Source: Bacillota bacterium (lineage in GTDB: Bacteria; Bacillota; Clostridia; Peptostreptococcales; Acidaminobacteraceae). Taken from it: a stretch of 64,000 nucleotides of DNA. The notes below the pieces were generated by a model. That model had not been told where the DNA came from and made no database searches. It was given only the letters and a program-made list of their open reading frames with translations. A program made the translations under genes and the position numbers. Shown here piece by piece: positions 17,131 to 25,572 of the stretch (its first letter is position 1; each line of letters begins with the position of its first letter). The stretch is taken from the NCBI GenBank assembly GCA_025210655.1, contig JAOARG010000015.1, positions 62,001-126,000 on the forward strand, in the 5' to 3' direction.

Positions 17131-17937
17131 GTGAGATTAGGTACTAATTACAATAGTTTTAGCAGACAGATGAATATTAATATTACAAGTAGCAAAGAAA
17201 CTATTGAAAATAATAATGATAAAAATCAAGATAATGGTATTTTTAAAGAAAGAAAAGCAGCTGTCTTTGGTAAAGATACCTATAATGATATGATGAGTAA
17301 TCTAATGGAACAAAAGGATCAGCTTATTGAAAGTAAAAATAACTATATGGAAGAAGCCATGAAAAATGGTGTTGATAAAAAAATAATAAAAGAAAGGGTA
17401 AAAACATTTAATGAAAACATAAATGAAATCAACCAACAAATTAGTGATTTGAAAATGAAAGCTCAAGAAGAAGCTTTGAAAAAACAGAGAAAAGAAATTA
17501 CTGAAGATGAAGTAATAACAAGTGATGATGACAATCTTAAATCTGAAGAAGGACAAGAAATTAGTGATTCGGATGTAACATCAATGTATACACTAGCTAA
17601 GTCATTGGATCATACTAAACAGTTGATGTTTATGAAAGAAAGTAGAAAGAGTCATATAGCAGTACTAAAGAGTGAAGTAAAAAAAGATATATCTAGGGGA
17701 TTAGATTTAAATTATAAAAACAGAGTCATAACAAAGTACAAAAGAGATATTAATAATCTAGAACATAAAATCGGAGACAAAATGAAAAAAGTCAATGAAA
17801 ACATAGATGTAAAATATAGAGGAAAAGATAAAGAAGTAGAAAATAATGAAACCCTATATGAAAAAGTCTCAAACTCAGTAGAAAATAAAGTTCAAAGTGA
17901 AAAAGATAATAAAAAAAGATTTGAACTAAAACTTTAA
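17131..17937 (+). CDS. Coiled-coil hypothetical protein
   Basis: 268 residues starting at GTG, with AGGAGGTGG just upstream deciding the start. It is highly charged, with two long heptad-like helices (about 50-115 and 175-240) separated by an acidic linker (ITEDEVITSDDDNLKSEEGQ). There is no signal peptide, membrane segment or Cys. The N-terminus (RLGTNYNSFSRQMNI) is Asn/Ser-rich and probably disordered. I do not recognise the family. It forms a single-gene unit closed by a strong terminator. Flagellar or spore-associated coiled-coil proteins can look like this, but nothing specific supports either. Confidence 0.72.
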   Translation: MRLGTNYNSFSRQMNINITSSKETIENNNDKNQDNGIFKERKAAVFGKDTYNDMMSNLMEQKDQLIESKNNYMEEAMKNGVDKKIIKERVKTFNENINEINQQISDLKMKAQEEALKKQRKEITEDEVITSDDDNLKSEEGQEISDSDVTSMYTLAKSLDHTKQLMFMKESRKSHIAVLKSEVKKDISRGLDLNYKNRVITKYKRDINNLEHKIGDKMKKVNENIDVKYRGKDKEVENNETLYEKVSNSVENKVQSEKDNKKRFELKL

Positions 17938-17950
17938 TTTTACATAAGTA

Positions 17951-17989
17951 ACTGGAAGTAAGGTAATAACCTTACTTCCAGTTTTTTTT
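17951..17989 (+). terminator. Strong intrinsic terminator
   Basis: ACTGGAAGTAAGGT (17951-17964), AATA loop, ACCTTACTTCCAGT (17969-17982), then T7G: a perfect 14-bp stem. Confidence 0.93.
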
Positions 17990-18032
17990 GACCTTCCGAT
18001 CTGCGACCTACGACCATCGAAATTCGAAAAAA

Positions 18033-18106
18033 GTAAGAATTCTAACTATTTACAATATATCTCTAACGTGATATAGTTAGAATAAAGAAAGTAAGAATTC
18101 TAACTA
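18033..18106 (+). promoter_or_regulatory. MATE promoter with repeated MarR-type operators
   Basis: TTTACA (18049-18054), 17 bp, TATAGT (18072-18077) form the promoter. The 16-mer GTAAGAATTCTAACTA occurs at 18033-18048, ending at the -35 box, and again at 18091-18106. An inverted half, TAGTTAGAAT (18074-18083), overlaps the -10 box. The core is close to the palindrome TTAGAATTCTAA. The MarR gene two genes down is the likely ligand-responsive repressor. Confidence 0.75.
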
Positions 18107-18123
18107 AAATAAGGAGGTATATT

Positions 18124-19494
18124 ATGAATGATATAAAGAGTCTTGGTAGTGAGTCAATTGGAAAACTACTTGCTAAATATTCTATTCCAGCTGTAATAGC
18201 TATGCTGGTTAATGCTATATATAATGTTGTTGATAGGATTTTTATAGGTAAGTTTGTAGGTGAGGGGGCCCTTGCAGGTCTGACAGTGGTGTTTCCAGTT
18301 ATGATGATAATTTTTGCTTTTGCTAGTCTTATTGGTGCTGGAGGAGCATCTTTATTGTCTATTAGATTGGGTGAAAATGATTTAGATGGCGCAAATAAAG
18401 TCTTCGGTAATACCCTAAGTTTCGGTATTATAGTGACTGCAATCACACTGTTAACTATAAGATTTAATTTAAATGCTTTACTCGGTATTTTTGGAGCATC
18501 TAAAGATGTACTTGTATACGCTTCGTCATACATGTCCATAATTCTTATGGGATTTATTTTCCAAATGATATCTTTTATTTTAAATAGTTCAGTTAGAACA
18601 GAAGGGAAGCCTTTATTGTCAATGGTAGCAATGGTTACTTCAGCTGTTACAAATATAGTACTTGACTATGTCTTTATTGTTGCTTTTGGAATGGGCGTAG
18701 AAGGTGCTGCTTATGCTACAATAATAGGTCAGTTTGCAGGCTTAATCATTTTAGGAAGATTCTATTTTACTGGTAAGAGTCAATTAAAAGTTACTAGACA
18801 TGACTTGAAATTGGATTTTAAAATTATTGCTAATATTATTTCAATAGGTTTTGCAACATTTGTATCTACAATAGGAACTAGTATTGCCATGACTTTTATT
18901 AATAGGAGTCTTTCAATATATGGTGGAACAGCTGCAATAACTTCAATGGGTGCGATTAATAGTCTATATACATTTTTTATTATGCCAATTATGGGTATAA
19001 CCCAAGGTATGCAACCTATAATAGGATACAACTTTGGTGCAAAGAATAATGATAGGGTAATGCAAACTTTGAAATATGGAATTATTATAGGTATGACATT
19101 TTCAACAATAGTATTCTCAATGCTTGAGTTATTTCCAAACCAATTTTTATCAATGTTTTTATCAAAGGATTCATCTACAATTAATGTTGCAGTGATTGGT
19201 CTAAGAATTTTTATTGCCATGCTTCCTTTGTTGAGTATTAATCTTATGGGAGTAGCATATTTTCAGTCAATAGCTCAAGGAAGAACATCAATGTTTCTTG
19301 GTATGTTAAGACAATTTATAGTGCTTATTCCTTTGATTTTGGTTCTTCCAAATTACTTAGGACTCACAGGTGTTTGGATTGCCACACCTATAGCAGATGG
19401 AGTTGCCATTATTATAACCGTTTTGGTACTTCTATGGAATCGATCAAAGAAGAGCGATAATAGGAATAGTATAAGCATGTCTGCTGTGTCATGA
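18124..19494 (+). CDS. MATE-family multidrug efflux transporter (MepA-like)
   Basis: 456 residues with about 12 hydrophobic segments. The N-terminus SESIGKLLAKYSIPAVIAMLVNAIYNVVDRIFIGKFVG and the internal SSVRTEGKPLLSM and GITQGMQPIIGYNFGAKNN blocks are typical of MATE transporters in the MepA/NorM branch. These export cationic drugs or metabolites with Na+ or H+. A GGAGG ribosome binding site lies 7 nt upstream. The promoter is covered by putative MarR operators, and a marR gene follows 58 bp later, the common mepA-mepR type arrangement. The true substrate is unknown. Confidence 0.92.
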   Translation: MNDIKSLGSESIGKLLAKYSIPAVIAMLVNAIYNVVDRIFIGKFVGEGALAGLTVVFPVMMIIFAFASLIGAGGASLLSIRLGENDLDGANKVFGNTLSFGIIVTAITLLTIRFNLNALLGIFGASKDVLVYASSYMSIILMGFIFQMISFILNSSVRTEGKPLLSMVAMVTSAVTNIVLDYVFIVAFGMGVEGAAYATIIGQFAGLIILGRFYFTGKSQLKVTRHDLKLDFKIIANIISIGFATFVSTIGTSIAMTFINRSLSIYGGTAAITSMGAINSLYTFFIMPIMGITQGMQPIIGYNFGAKNNDRVMQTLKYGIIIGMTFSTIVFSMLELFPNQFLSMFLSKDSSTINVAVIGLRIFIAMLPLLSINLMGVAYFQSIAQGRTSMFLGMLRQFIVLIPLILVLPNYLGLTGVWIATPIADGVAIIITVLVLLWNRSKKSDNRNSISMSAVS

Positions 19495-19524
19495 TTATCA
19501 CATAAATAATATTTATGCTATAAT
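19495..19524 (+). promoter_or_regulatory. Possible promoter of the second marR gene
   Basis: TTATCA (19495-19500), 18 bp, TATAAT (19519-19524). The -10 box is perfect and the -35 is weak. It would allow marR expression independently of the MATE gene. Confidence 0.5.
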
Positions 19525-19552
19525 ATTACAAGAAACTATGGAGGAGAGTATT

Positions 19553-20017
19553 ATGAATGAGAAAATATTCTTTGAAAAGATACTGAATTTGAGATGGTCG
19601 ATTGAACATAATATGTTTAAAATGTTTGTTAAATCATATGATATGCCTAAAGGCATAAAGCAAACCCATGCTATTGCTATGATGATAACTAGACATAGGG
19701 ATAAGATATCGATGTCAGAACTTAGCAATGCCCTTAATCTTGAAAAGGGATCCTTCACAACAGTTGCTGATAAATTGTTAAAACTTGGATATGTAGAGAG
19801 TCATAGGGGTGAAGCTGATAGAAGAAAGTATTATTTAAAGCTTACTGAAAAAGGTCTAGATTTCACCGAAAAATTTGGAGCTAGCCATATGGACTATGTA
19901 GAAAATATTTTTTCTGGACTTAATAATGATAGAAGAGAAGAGTTGATTGCTTCCCTAAATAAGGTAGAGGAAATTTTTAAAGAAGTTGGTATATCAATGA
20001 TGGGGTGTGAAAAATAG
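19553..20017 (+). CDS. MarR-family regulator of the adjacent MATE gene
   Basis: 154 residues from the ATG at 19553, correctly spaced from GGAGGAG; an earlier in-frame ATG at 19538 overlaps that site. The winged helix has KISMSELSNALNLEKGSFTTVADKLLKLGYVESHRGEADRRKYYLKLTEKG (about 45-100), with the DRR wing of MarR. Position after a MATE exporter and repeated palindromes at the exporter promoter suggest that it represses the exporter. It may have its own promoter in the 58-bp gap. Ligand unknown. Confidence 0.88.
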   Translation: MNEKIFFEKILNLRWSIEHNMFKMFVKSYDMPKGIKQTHAIAMMITRHRDKISMSELSNALNLEKGSFTTVADKLLKLGYVESHRGEADRRKYYLKLTEKGLDFTEKFGASHMDYVENIFSGLNNDRREELIASLNKVEEIFKEVGISMMGCEK

Positions 20018-20021
20018 TATT

Positions 20022-20070
20022 ATAAGCCGTTTGTATTCCAGTAATGGGATATTAATGGCTTATTTTTTTT
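20022..20070 (+). terminator. Intrinsic terminator after marR
   Basis: ATAAGCC...GGCTTAT with an inner TATtCC/GGgATA pairing, followed by eight T residues (20063-20070). Confidence 0.8.
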
Positions 20071-20113
20071 ACAATAGGGTATTAAAATAGATAATTTGAA
20101 AGGAGAGTTAATT

Positions 20114-20569
20114 ATGAAGAAATTTACGGGCTTATTGATGATATTTATGCTTATTTTCTTATTATCTTCTTGTGGAAACAATCAAAACAGTGAATCTAAC
20201 ACACAAAATGAGCCGCAAGAAAATACTGAGGTGCCAAATGAAGAAACAGTAGAACTTGATAATAATGAAGTTCTTGAAGAAGAATCAAAAGATGATGACA
20301 TGGTTGAAGAAGAAGTAATGGAAGCAGAAATGAAGGAGTTTAATGCAGAAGAACTTAGTAAATATAATGGTAAAGATGGCAATCCAGCCTATGTAGCATA
20401 TGAAGGTAAGGTTTATGATGTTAGCGAAATAAGAGCGTGGAAAGATGGTGTTCATCAAGGGAAACTGGAAGCAGGAAAGGATCATACTGATATATTAAAC
20501 AACAAAGCGCCCCATCCTCCTACAAACTTGACCAATAATGCACCAGTAGTAGGAAGCTATAAAGAATAA
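20114..20569 (+). CDS. Lipoprotein with cytochrome b5-like heme/steroid-binding domain
   Basis: 151 residues from the ATG at 20114 after GAAAGGAGAG. A lipoprotein signal peptide ends in LLSSC, with C20 the acylated Cys. An acidic Glu/Asp/Asn-rich linker (about 22-72) leads to a cytochrome b5-like domain (about 75-151) with YNGKDGNPAYVAYEGKVYDVSE, W near 109, H114 (GVHQGK) and H124 (GKDHTDIL). Short clostridial versions are called predicted heme/steroid-binding proteins. The two His residues are candidate heme ligands. It should sit on the outer face of the membrane; partner and redox role are unknown. Confidence 0.85.
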   Translation: MKKFTGLLMIFMLIFLLSSCGNNQNSESNTQNEPQENTEVPNEETVELDNNEVLEEESKDDDMVEEEVMEAEMKEFNAEELSKYNGKDGNPAYVAYEGKVYDVSEIRAWKDGVHQGKLEAGKDHTDILNNKAPHPPTNLTNNAPVVGSYKE

Positions 20570-20648
20570 GTTGTGTAGACTTATTAAAATTCATTATGTA
20601 TAATTGTTTGGAAAGACGATAATTAAGTTATGTATAGAAGGTGAGTTT

Positions 20649-21488
20649 ATGAATAAAATTATTGTTGAAGCAATAGATTACATAATGAAAAACTTAACTG
20701 AAGAACTGACGGTGGAAGAAATAGCAAATCACTGTCATTATTCGAAATATTACTTTAATAGAATGTTTAAGGATTCAGTAGGGGAAAGTGTTTATTCATT
20801 TATAAAACGTCAGAGGGTGCAATCAAGTGCTTTTAAAATAGCAAACAATAAGGAGATGTCAATTACTAATATTTCATGTGACTATGGATATAGTTCGTCT
20901 AATTATAGCTCATTGTTTAAAAGTCATTATGGTATTTCTCCAGTTGAGTTTAAAAAGTACAGAAATGAGTCTAGTATATATACAAATGGCAAGGAGTACT
21001 ATGCCGATTTAAGCACTGAAACATGTGAAAGAATAGAAAAAAAAATGAGAATTGTAACAATAGAGGACTTGCAAGTGTATTTTAAAAGATATATAGGTAA
21101 TTATCACAATCTATATGATTATTGGACTAACTTTATTAATGAAAATACTGAGCTGTTCTCTGGAGATTATAGTCAGATAGAACTAAGTTATGATGATCCT
21201 GTAATTGCTGATTCAGAGAGGTGCATAATTGATTTATGTATATTAACTGATAAGATAAGCATTACAAACTGCAATAGGATGACTTTAGATGGTGGGAAAT
21301 ATGCAGTTTATGATTTTGAAGGACATAGTAGGGAAATATTTAAAGTATTTCAGAGTCTTATGTGTATATGGATGCCGAAAACAAGCATGAAGGTAGATTT
21401 TGAGAAAAGAAAGATGTTTTCCAAATATCTTAAGATAGATTGCGAAAACAATATTTTTGCAATTGAAATATATATACCAATTTTATAA
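20649..21488 (+). CDS. AraC-family regulator with GyrI-like effector domain
   Basis: 279 residues from the ATG at 20649 (ribosome binding site GAAGGTGAG). The N-terminal pair of helix-turn-helix motifs spans about 1-100 (LTVEEIANHCHYSKYYFNRMFKDSVGESVYSFIKRQRVQ, then ISCDYGYSSSNYSSLFKSHYGISPVEFKK). The C-terminal half (about 120-279) is a SOUL/GyrI-like ligand domain, as in Rob and SoxS-type drug-responsive activators. A MATE exporter starts 81 bp downstream in the same direction, which fits activation of drug export. Effector unknown. Confidence 0.87.
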   Translation: MNKIIVEAIDYIMKNLTEELTVEEIANHCHYSKYYFNRMFKDSVGESVYSFIKRQRVQSSAFKIANNKEMSITNISCDYGYSSSNYSSLFKSHYGISPVEFKKYRNESSIYTNGKEYYADLSTETCERIEKKMRIVTIEDLQVYFKRYIGNYHNLYDYWTNFINENTELFSGDYSQIELSYDDPVIADSERCIIDLCILTDKISITNCNRMTLDGGKYAVYDFEGHSREIFKVFQSLMCIWMPKTSMKVDFEKRKMFSKYLKIDCENNIFAIEIYIPIL

Positions 21489-21515
21489 GCACGAATTCAG
21501 AAGTTTAAATTATTT

Positions 21516-21569
21516 AACTCCTTTATACTCATATAGGTAGATTACTTATAGAGAGAAAGGAGTTTTTTT
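21516..21569 (+). promoter_or_regulatory. Hairpin that can act as terminator or mask the MATE ribosome binding site
   Basis: AACTCCTTT (21516-21524) pairs perfectly with AAAGGAGTT (21556-21564), which is followed by TTTTT and then the ATG at 21570. The right arm contains AAAGGAG, the only ribosome binding site of the MATE gene. When folded, the hairpin ends transcription after araC or hides the translation start. An alternative partner sequence was not found. Confidence 0.6.
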
Positions 21570-22907
21570 ATGGAAAAAAACACTAGAAAAAAAGAAATTT
21601 TAAAGGAGATAATGAAGTATTCAGTACCTTCTATTATTGCAATGATAATGTCATCAATGGTAACAATAGTAGATGGATTATTCATATCGAATATTTTAGG
21701 AAAAGATATCCTTGCAGCAATTAATATCGGAATGCCTATGTTATACGTATTTTTAGCCATTGGAATAATGATAGGAGTAGGTGGGGTATCCTTAGCTGGA
21801 AGAAGATTAGGTCAGAAAAATTTTAAGGATAGTAACAATGTTTTTAAGCAAACTATTTTTACAGCTGCTATATCATTATATATTCTGAGTCTTATCTTTA
21901 GAATAGGTCTTGATTTTGGCTTGGAAACTTTAGGTATTGCAAGTAATAGCTGTGAAACTATAATTAATTATTACGGAATACTTCTTTGGATTTATCCTAT
22001 GATGATGATGAATATTATAATGGGGATGTTTTTAAGATGTGAGAAAAAACATCATATACTTATGTTAAATACAGTGGTAATTACAGTAACAAATATACTA
22101 CTTGATTACTATCTTATAGCAAAGATAAATATGGGGGTTCTTGGAGCAGCAACTGCATCAACTTTTGCGATAATAATTGGTATGATTTTAATGATATCAA
22201 ACTTTCTAAATGATAAATCTATATTTACATTTGGAAAATTTATATTTGATAAAAAAGATTTGAAAAATACAGTTCTTAATGGGTCCTCAGAATTTATTGG
22301 ACAGATTTCAATGTCAATAACAATATTCTTTTTAAACTTAGTAGTGATGAATAGATTGGGATTGGTTGGAGTAGCAGCTATTTCTATAATTGGATACACT
22401 GCATATATATTTAATATGATTGTAGTAGGATTTGGTCAGGGAATTTCTCCCCTTATAAGTTACAACTACGGTTCAAATAATCTCAAAATGTGCAATGATT
22501 TGAGAAAGGAAACCAGTAAGATAGTTATTATAAGCGGGTTATTTTTTTGCATTGTACTATTAATGTTTGCATCTAGTTATGGAAAACTATTTACAGATAG
22601 TAAAGAGCTACTTGGGCTAATATCATTTGGACTGCCTATATTTAGTATTTCATTTATAACTTCTGGATATAATGTTATTACTTCATTTTATTTTACTGGA
22701 ATAGGTTTTGCTAAAGAGTCAGCACTTATTTCTAGTTTGAGAAGTTTACTGCTACTACTTTTAAATATTTTTATACTACCAATTATGTTCGGAGATCTAG
22801 GTATATGGCTTATTGCACCAGTAACAGAGACAATAACACTTCTAGTTGCAGTTATATTGATAAAAAAATCTAAGAATGGTACTGAAAATACCATGGTAAA
22901 AATATAG
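21570..22907 (+). CDS. MATE-family efflux transporter, second copy
   Basis: 445 residues, about 12 membrane segments. The start MEKNTRKKEILKEIMKYSVPSIIAMIMSSMVTIVDGLFISNILG and the blocks FLRCEKKHHILMLNT and GFGQGISPLISYNYGSNN are typical of MATE proteins. It is distinct from the MATE at 18.1 kb, with only family-level similarity. The only ribosome binding site lies in a terminator-like hairpin (see 21516-21569), so expression may be conditional. The AraC/GyrI-type gene upstream is the likely activator. Substrate unknown. Confidence 0.9.
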   Translation: MEKNTRKKEILKEIMKYSVPSIIAMIMSSMVTIVDGLFISNILGKDILAAINIGMPMLYVFLAIGIMIGVGGVSLAGRRLGQKNFKDSNNVFKQTIFTAAISLYILSLIFRIGLDFGLETLGIASNSCETIINYYGILLWIYPMMMMNIIMGMFLRCEKKHHILMLNTVVITVTNILLDYYLIAKINMGVLGAATASTFAIIIGMILMISNFLNDKSIFTFGKFIFDKKDLKNTVLNGSSEFIGQISMSITIFFLNLVVMNRLGLVGVAAISIIGYTAYIFNMIVVGFGQGISPLISYNYGSNNLKMCNDLRKETSKIVIISGLFFCIVLLMFASSYGKLFTDSKELLGLISFGLPIFSISFITSGYNVITSFYFTGIGFAKESALISSLRSLLLLLLNIFILPIMFGDLGIWLIAPVTETITLLVAVILIKKSKNGTENTMVKI

Positions 22908-22908
22908 G

Positions 22909-22938
22909 AAAAAGACAGTTCAAGTGAACTGTCTTTTT
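22909..22938 (+). terminator. Intrinsic terminator after the second MATE gene
   Basis: AAAAAGACAGTTC, AAGT loop, GAACTGTCTTTTT: a perfect 13-bp stem ending in a T-run. Confidence 0.9.
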
Positions 22939-23042
22939 TATTTTAAAAACTTCTAAGTGTGTGAAGAAAGGCCAATAATGTTGGGTATATATCTTCCAAA
23001 TAGATATTTATAGAGAATATTAAATGTGAAAAGGGGGAGCTC

Positions 23043-25112
23043 ATGAAAATAAGTGATAAAGTTGATCGTTTGGATGTAAAAGATAAACTTAATGGTAGTA
23101 CAAGGTATATTGAAGATATGAGATTTGAGAATCTACATTTTGCAAGAACCTTAAGAAGTGAAATAGCAAAGGGGAAGATTGATTCTATTACTTTTCCTGA
23201 TGATAGAGAAGGTATTTGGATAGTAGATGCAAGTGATATATTACATAAAAATGAAGTTGCAATGATATTGAATGACATGCCTGTTTTTGCAGAGAGTGAA
23301 GTAAATTATATTGGTGAGCCTATAGCGCTTATTGTAGCTAAGGACAAGGATAGGATAGTTTCTTTTATGAAAGAAATAAAGGTTGAGTATGTGGAGGAAG
23401 AGGCGGTATTAGATATTAGTGACAGTGAAGCAAAGATATTTACGGAACAGTCTTTTAGTTTAGGTGATATTGATTCTTTAGAATATGATGAGGTATTTTC
23501 ACAAGAATATGAAAGTGCTTATCAGGAGCAACTATATATGGAAAAACAAGGTGTTGTAGGTGTTTCGGACAATGGCGGTGCGGTTGTATATGGTTCGATG
23601 CAGTGTCCATATTATGTTTTAAATGCACTTAAACATGCAATTGATACTGAGAATGTTAGGGTTATTCAATCGCCTACGGGTGGAGCTTTTGGTGGAAAGG
23701 AAGAATATCCATCCTTAATTGCTATTCAGATTGCAGTTGCAGCAATGAAAGTAGGTGCTCCAGTTAGATTGGTTTTTGATAGAAGGGAAGATATTCTTGT
23801 TACTACTAAAAGGCATCCATCAAAGTCTCGAATAGATACATATCTAAAGAATAAAAAAATTGTAGGTATGAAATTTGATATTAGTTTAGATGCAGGGCCT
23901 TATTTGGGTCTATCAGATGTTGTTCTGCAAAGGTCAATATTAACTATGACAGGTTGTTATGGTTTTGAAAATATTGAAGTCAGGGGAAAAACTATAAAGA
24001 CCAATAATGTTTTTACAGGTGCATTTAGGGGCTTTGGTGCTCCCCAGAGTATGTATGCTTTGGAATTACACATGAATCAATTGGCAAGATATTTAGAATT
24101 TGATCCTATTGATTTTAGGAAAGAATACTTTGTAAGTAGGGGTGATAAAACATCTACTGGGGGTATTTTTAATGAGGATATTTATCTTAATGAAATGGTT
24201 GAAAAATTAAAAAGAATGACTGATTATTACAATTTGGATAAAGATAAGAATGTGGGTTATGGATTTGCATTTATACCTCATGGTGGAGGATTTACAGGTG
24301 ATGGTGAAGCTTCCCATATAAAAGCTGAAGTACACTTAAAGAAGCTTTCGAATGGAGATGTAATGATTCTAGTAGCTAGTGTTGAAATGGGGCAAGGTGC
24401 CATAACCGCTCTTTCCAAGATTGTAGCTTCAGCACTAGATTATCCTATTGAAAGAATACATTATCATACTCCAGATACTAAGTATGTACCTGATTCAGGA
24501 CCAACAGTTGCTTCTAGAACTACTATGGTGGTTGGAGGTTTGCTTTATAAAGCAGCTCTTAAAATGAAAAACCGCCTCCAAGAAAAAGGAGAAGTCCTTA
24601 TTAAGGAACACTTCAAGCAGCCAGAGGACCTTGTATGGAATCAGGAAGAACTACGCGGAAATGCTTATTTGGTCTATTCATGGGCATGTGTAATGGCAAA
24701 GGTTGAAATGGATCCTGTAACTTATGAAATAAGTTGTTCTGATATTTATGGTGTATATGATGTTGGAGTCCCTATAGATGAAAGAATGTTTCTTGGTCAA
24801 ATTCATGGTGGGGTAGTTCAGGGGCTTGGTTATGGAATGCTTGAAAACATGGAAAGTAAAGATGGGAAAATTCAGCAAAACTCATTTTCAAGTTATGTAA
24901 TACCCACAATATGTGATGTTCCTAAAATTCATAGTGATTGGATATTAAATAGGTATATAGATGGGCCTTTTGGTGCAAAGGCAGTGGGTGAACTTACCCT
25001 AGTAGGAGTTGCGCCAGCAATAGCTTCAGCAATAGAGGACATAGTTAGGAAGAATATAAATAGTATTCCCGTTACACCTGAAAAGATAATGGAGGTATTG
25101 AATGAAGATTAG
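23043..25112 (+). CDS. xdhA: Xanthine dehydrogenase-type molybdenum subunit, set 1 (compact form)
   Basis: 689 residues with AAGGGGGAG upstream. Molybdopterin-binding motifs: TGGAFGGKEE (about 213-222), GAFRGFGAPQ (about 326-335), VEMGQGA (about 448) and GPFGAKAVGEL near 640-650, which carries the catalytic Glu. It is 60-75 residues shorter than the set-2 subunit (763) and E. coli XdhA. By eye the missing part lies between KNRLQEKGEVLIKEHF and AKVEMDPVTYEISCSD, before the final molybdopterin domain. It should hydroxylate a purine or related heterocycle at the Mo site and pass electrons to the Fe-S and FAD subunits that follow. First gene of a 15-kb operon; its promoter is not certain (a weak TTGGGT-17-ATATTT at 22981-23009). 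The next gene overlaps by 11 bp. Confidence 0.9.
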   Translation: MKISDKVDRLDVKDKLNGSTRYIEDMRFENLHFARTLRSEIAKGKIDSITFPDDREGIWIVDASDILHKNEVAMILNDMPVFAESEVNYIGEPIALIVAKDKDRIVSFMKEIKVEYVEEEAVLDISDSEAKIFTEQSFSLGDIDSLEYDEVFSQEYESAYQEQLYMEKQGVVGVSDNGGAVVYGSMQCPYYVLNALKHAIDTENVRVIQSPTGGAFGGKEEYPSLIAIQIAVAAMKVGAPVRLVFDRREDILVTTKRHPSKSRIDTYLKNKKIVGMKFDISLDAGPYLGLSDVVLQRSILTMTGCYGFENIEVRGKTIKTNNVFTGAFRGFGAPQSMYALELHMNQLARYLEFDPIDFRKEYFVSRGDKTSTGGIFNEDIYLNEMVEKLKRMTDYYNLDKDKNVGYGFAFIPHGGGFTGDGEASHIKAEVHLKKLSNGDVMILVASVEMGQGAITALSKIVASALDYPIERIHYHTPDTKYVPDSGPTVASRTTMVVGGLLYKAALKMKNRLQEKGEVLIKEHFKQPEDLVWNQEELRGNAYLVYSWACVMAKVEMDPVTYEISCSDIYGVYDVGVPIDERMFLGQIHGGVVQGLGYGMLENMESKDGKIQQNSFSSYVIPTICDVPKIHSDWILNRYIDGPFGAKAVGELTLVGVAPAIASAIEDIVRKNINSIPVTPEKIMEVLNED

Positions 25113-25572
25113 ATTTGTTCTTAATGGTGAAAATGTTTCAGTAGAGTCTTCAATGACAAGAAGGCTCCTTGATGTTATTAGGTCAGATTTTGATCTAACA
25201 GGAACAAAGGAGGGCTGCTCAGAAGGTGAATGTGGGGCATGTCTAGTTTACTTGGACAAAGAACTTGTTAATGCTTGTCTTATACCTATGGGAAATGTTG
25301 TTGGAAGGGAAGTACTTACTATAGAAGGTCTTTCAAATAGCGAGGAATATAAAAGAGTAGAAAAGGCTTTTATTGATGAAGGGGGTGTACAATGCGGATA
25401 TTGTACACCGGGTTTTGTGATGTCCACAAATGAATTAATAAAAAACAAGAAGGATTTAAGTGAAGATGAAATAAAAGAGGGTTTATCAGGTAATCTTTGT
25501 AGATGCACTGGATATCAGAGTATTGTTGAAGCTGTAAAGAAACTTAGTGGGGAGGGGAGTAATAATGGTTAA
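25102..25572 (+). CDS. xdhC: Xanthine dehydrogenase-type [2Fe-2S] subunit, set 1
   Basis: 156 residues. The plant-type cluster is bound by C39, C44, C47 and C59 (GCSEGECGACLVY...AC). The second, four-helix cluster is bound by C98, C101 (QCGYCTPGFVMS), C133 and C135 (NLCRCTGYQ). All eight ligands are present. It relays electrons from the Mo centre to FAD. It overlaps the Mo-subunit gene by 11 bp and the FAD-subunit gene by 8 bp, so the three are translationally coupled. Full family length. Confidence 0.95.
   Translation: MKIRFVLNGENVSVESSMTRRLLDVIRSDFDLTGTKEGCSEGECGACLVYLDKELVNACLIPMGNVVGREVLTIEGLSNSEEYKRVEKAFIDEGGVQCGYCTPGFVMSTNELIKNKKDLSEDEIKEGLSGNLCRCTGYQSIVEAVKKLSGEGSNNG

Noticed and set aside
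22941..23042. Purine or molybdenum-cofactor riboswitch before the xdh operon
   Set aside because: The 102-bp leader lacks the conserved P1/J23 bases of the purine riboswitch and the moco consensus; only weak promoter-like boxes were seen.
23043..25112. Frameshift or truncation of the set-1 Mo subunit
   Set aside because: The frame is continuous, all catalytic motifs including the final Glu motif are in place, and translation is coupled to the next gene; shortness seems internal, not a break.
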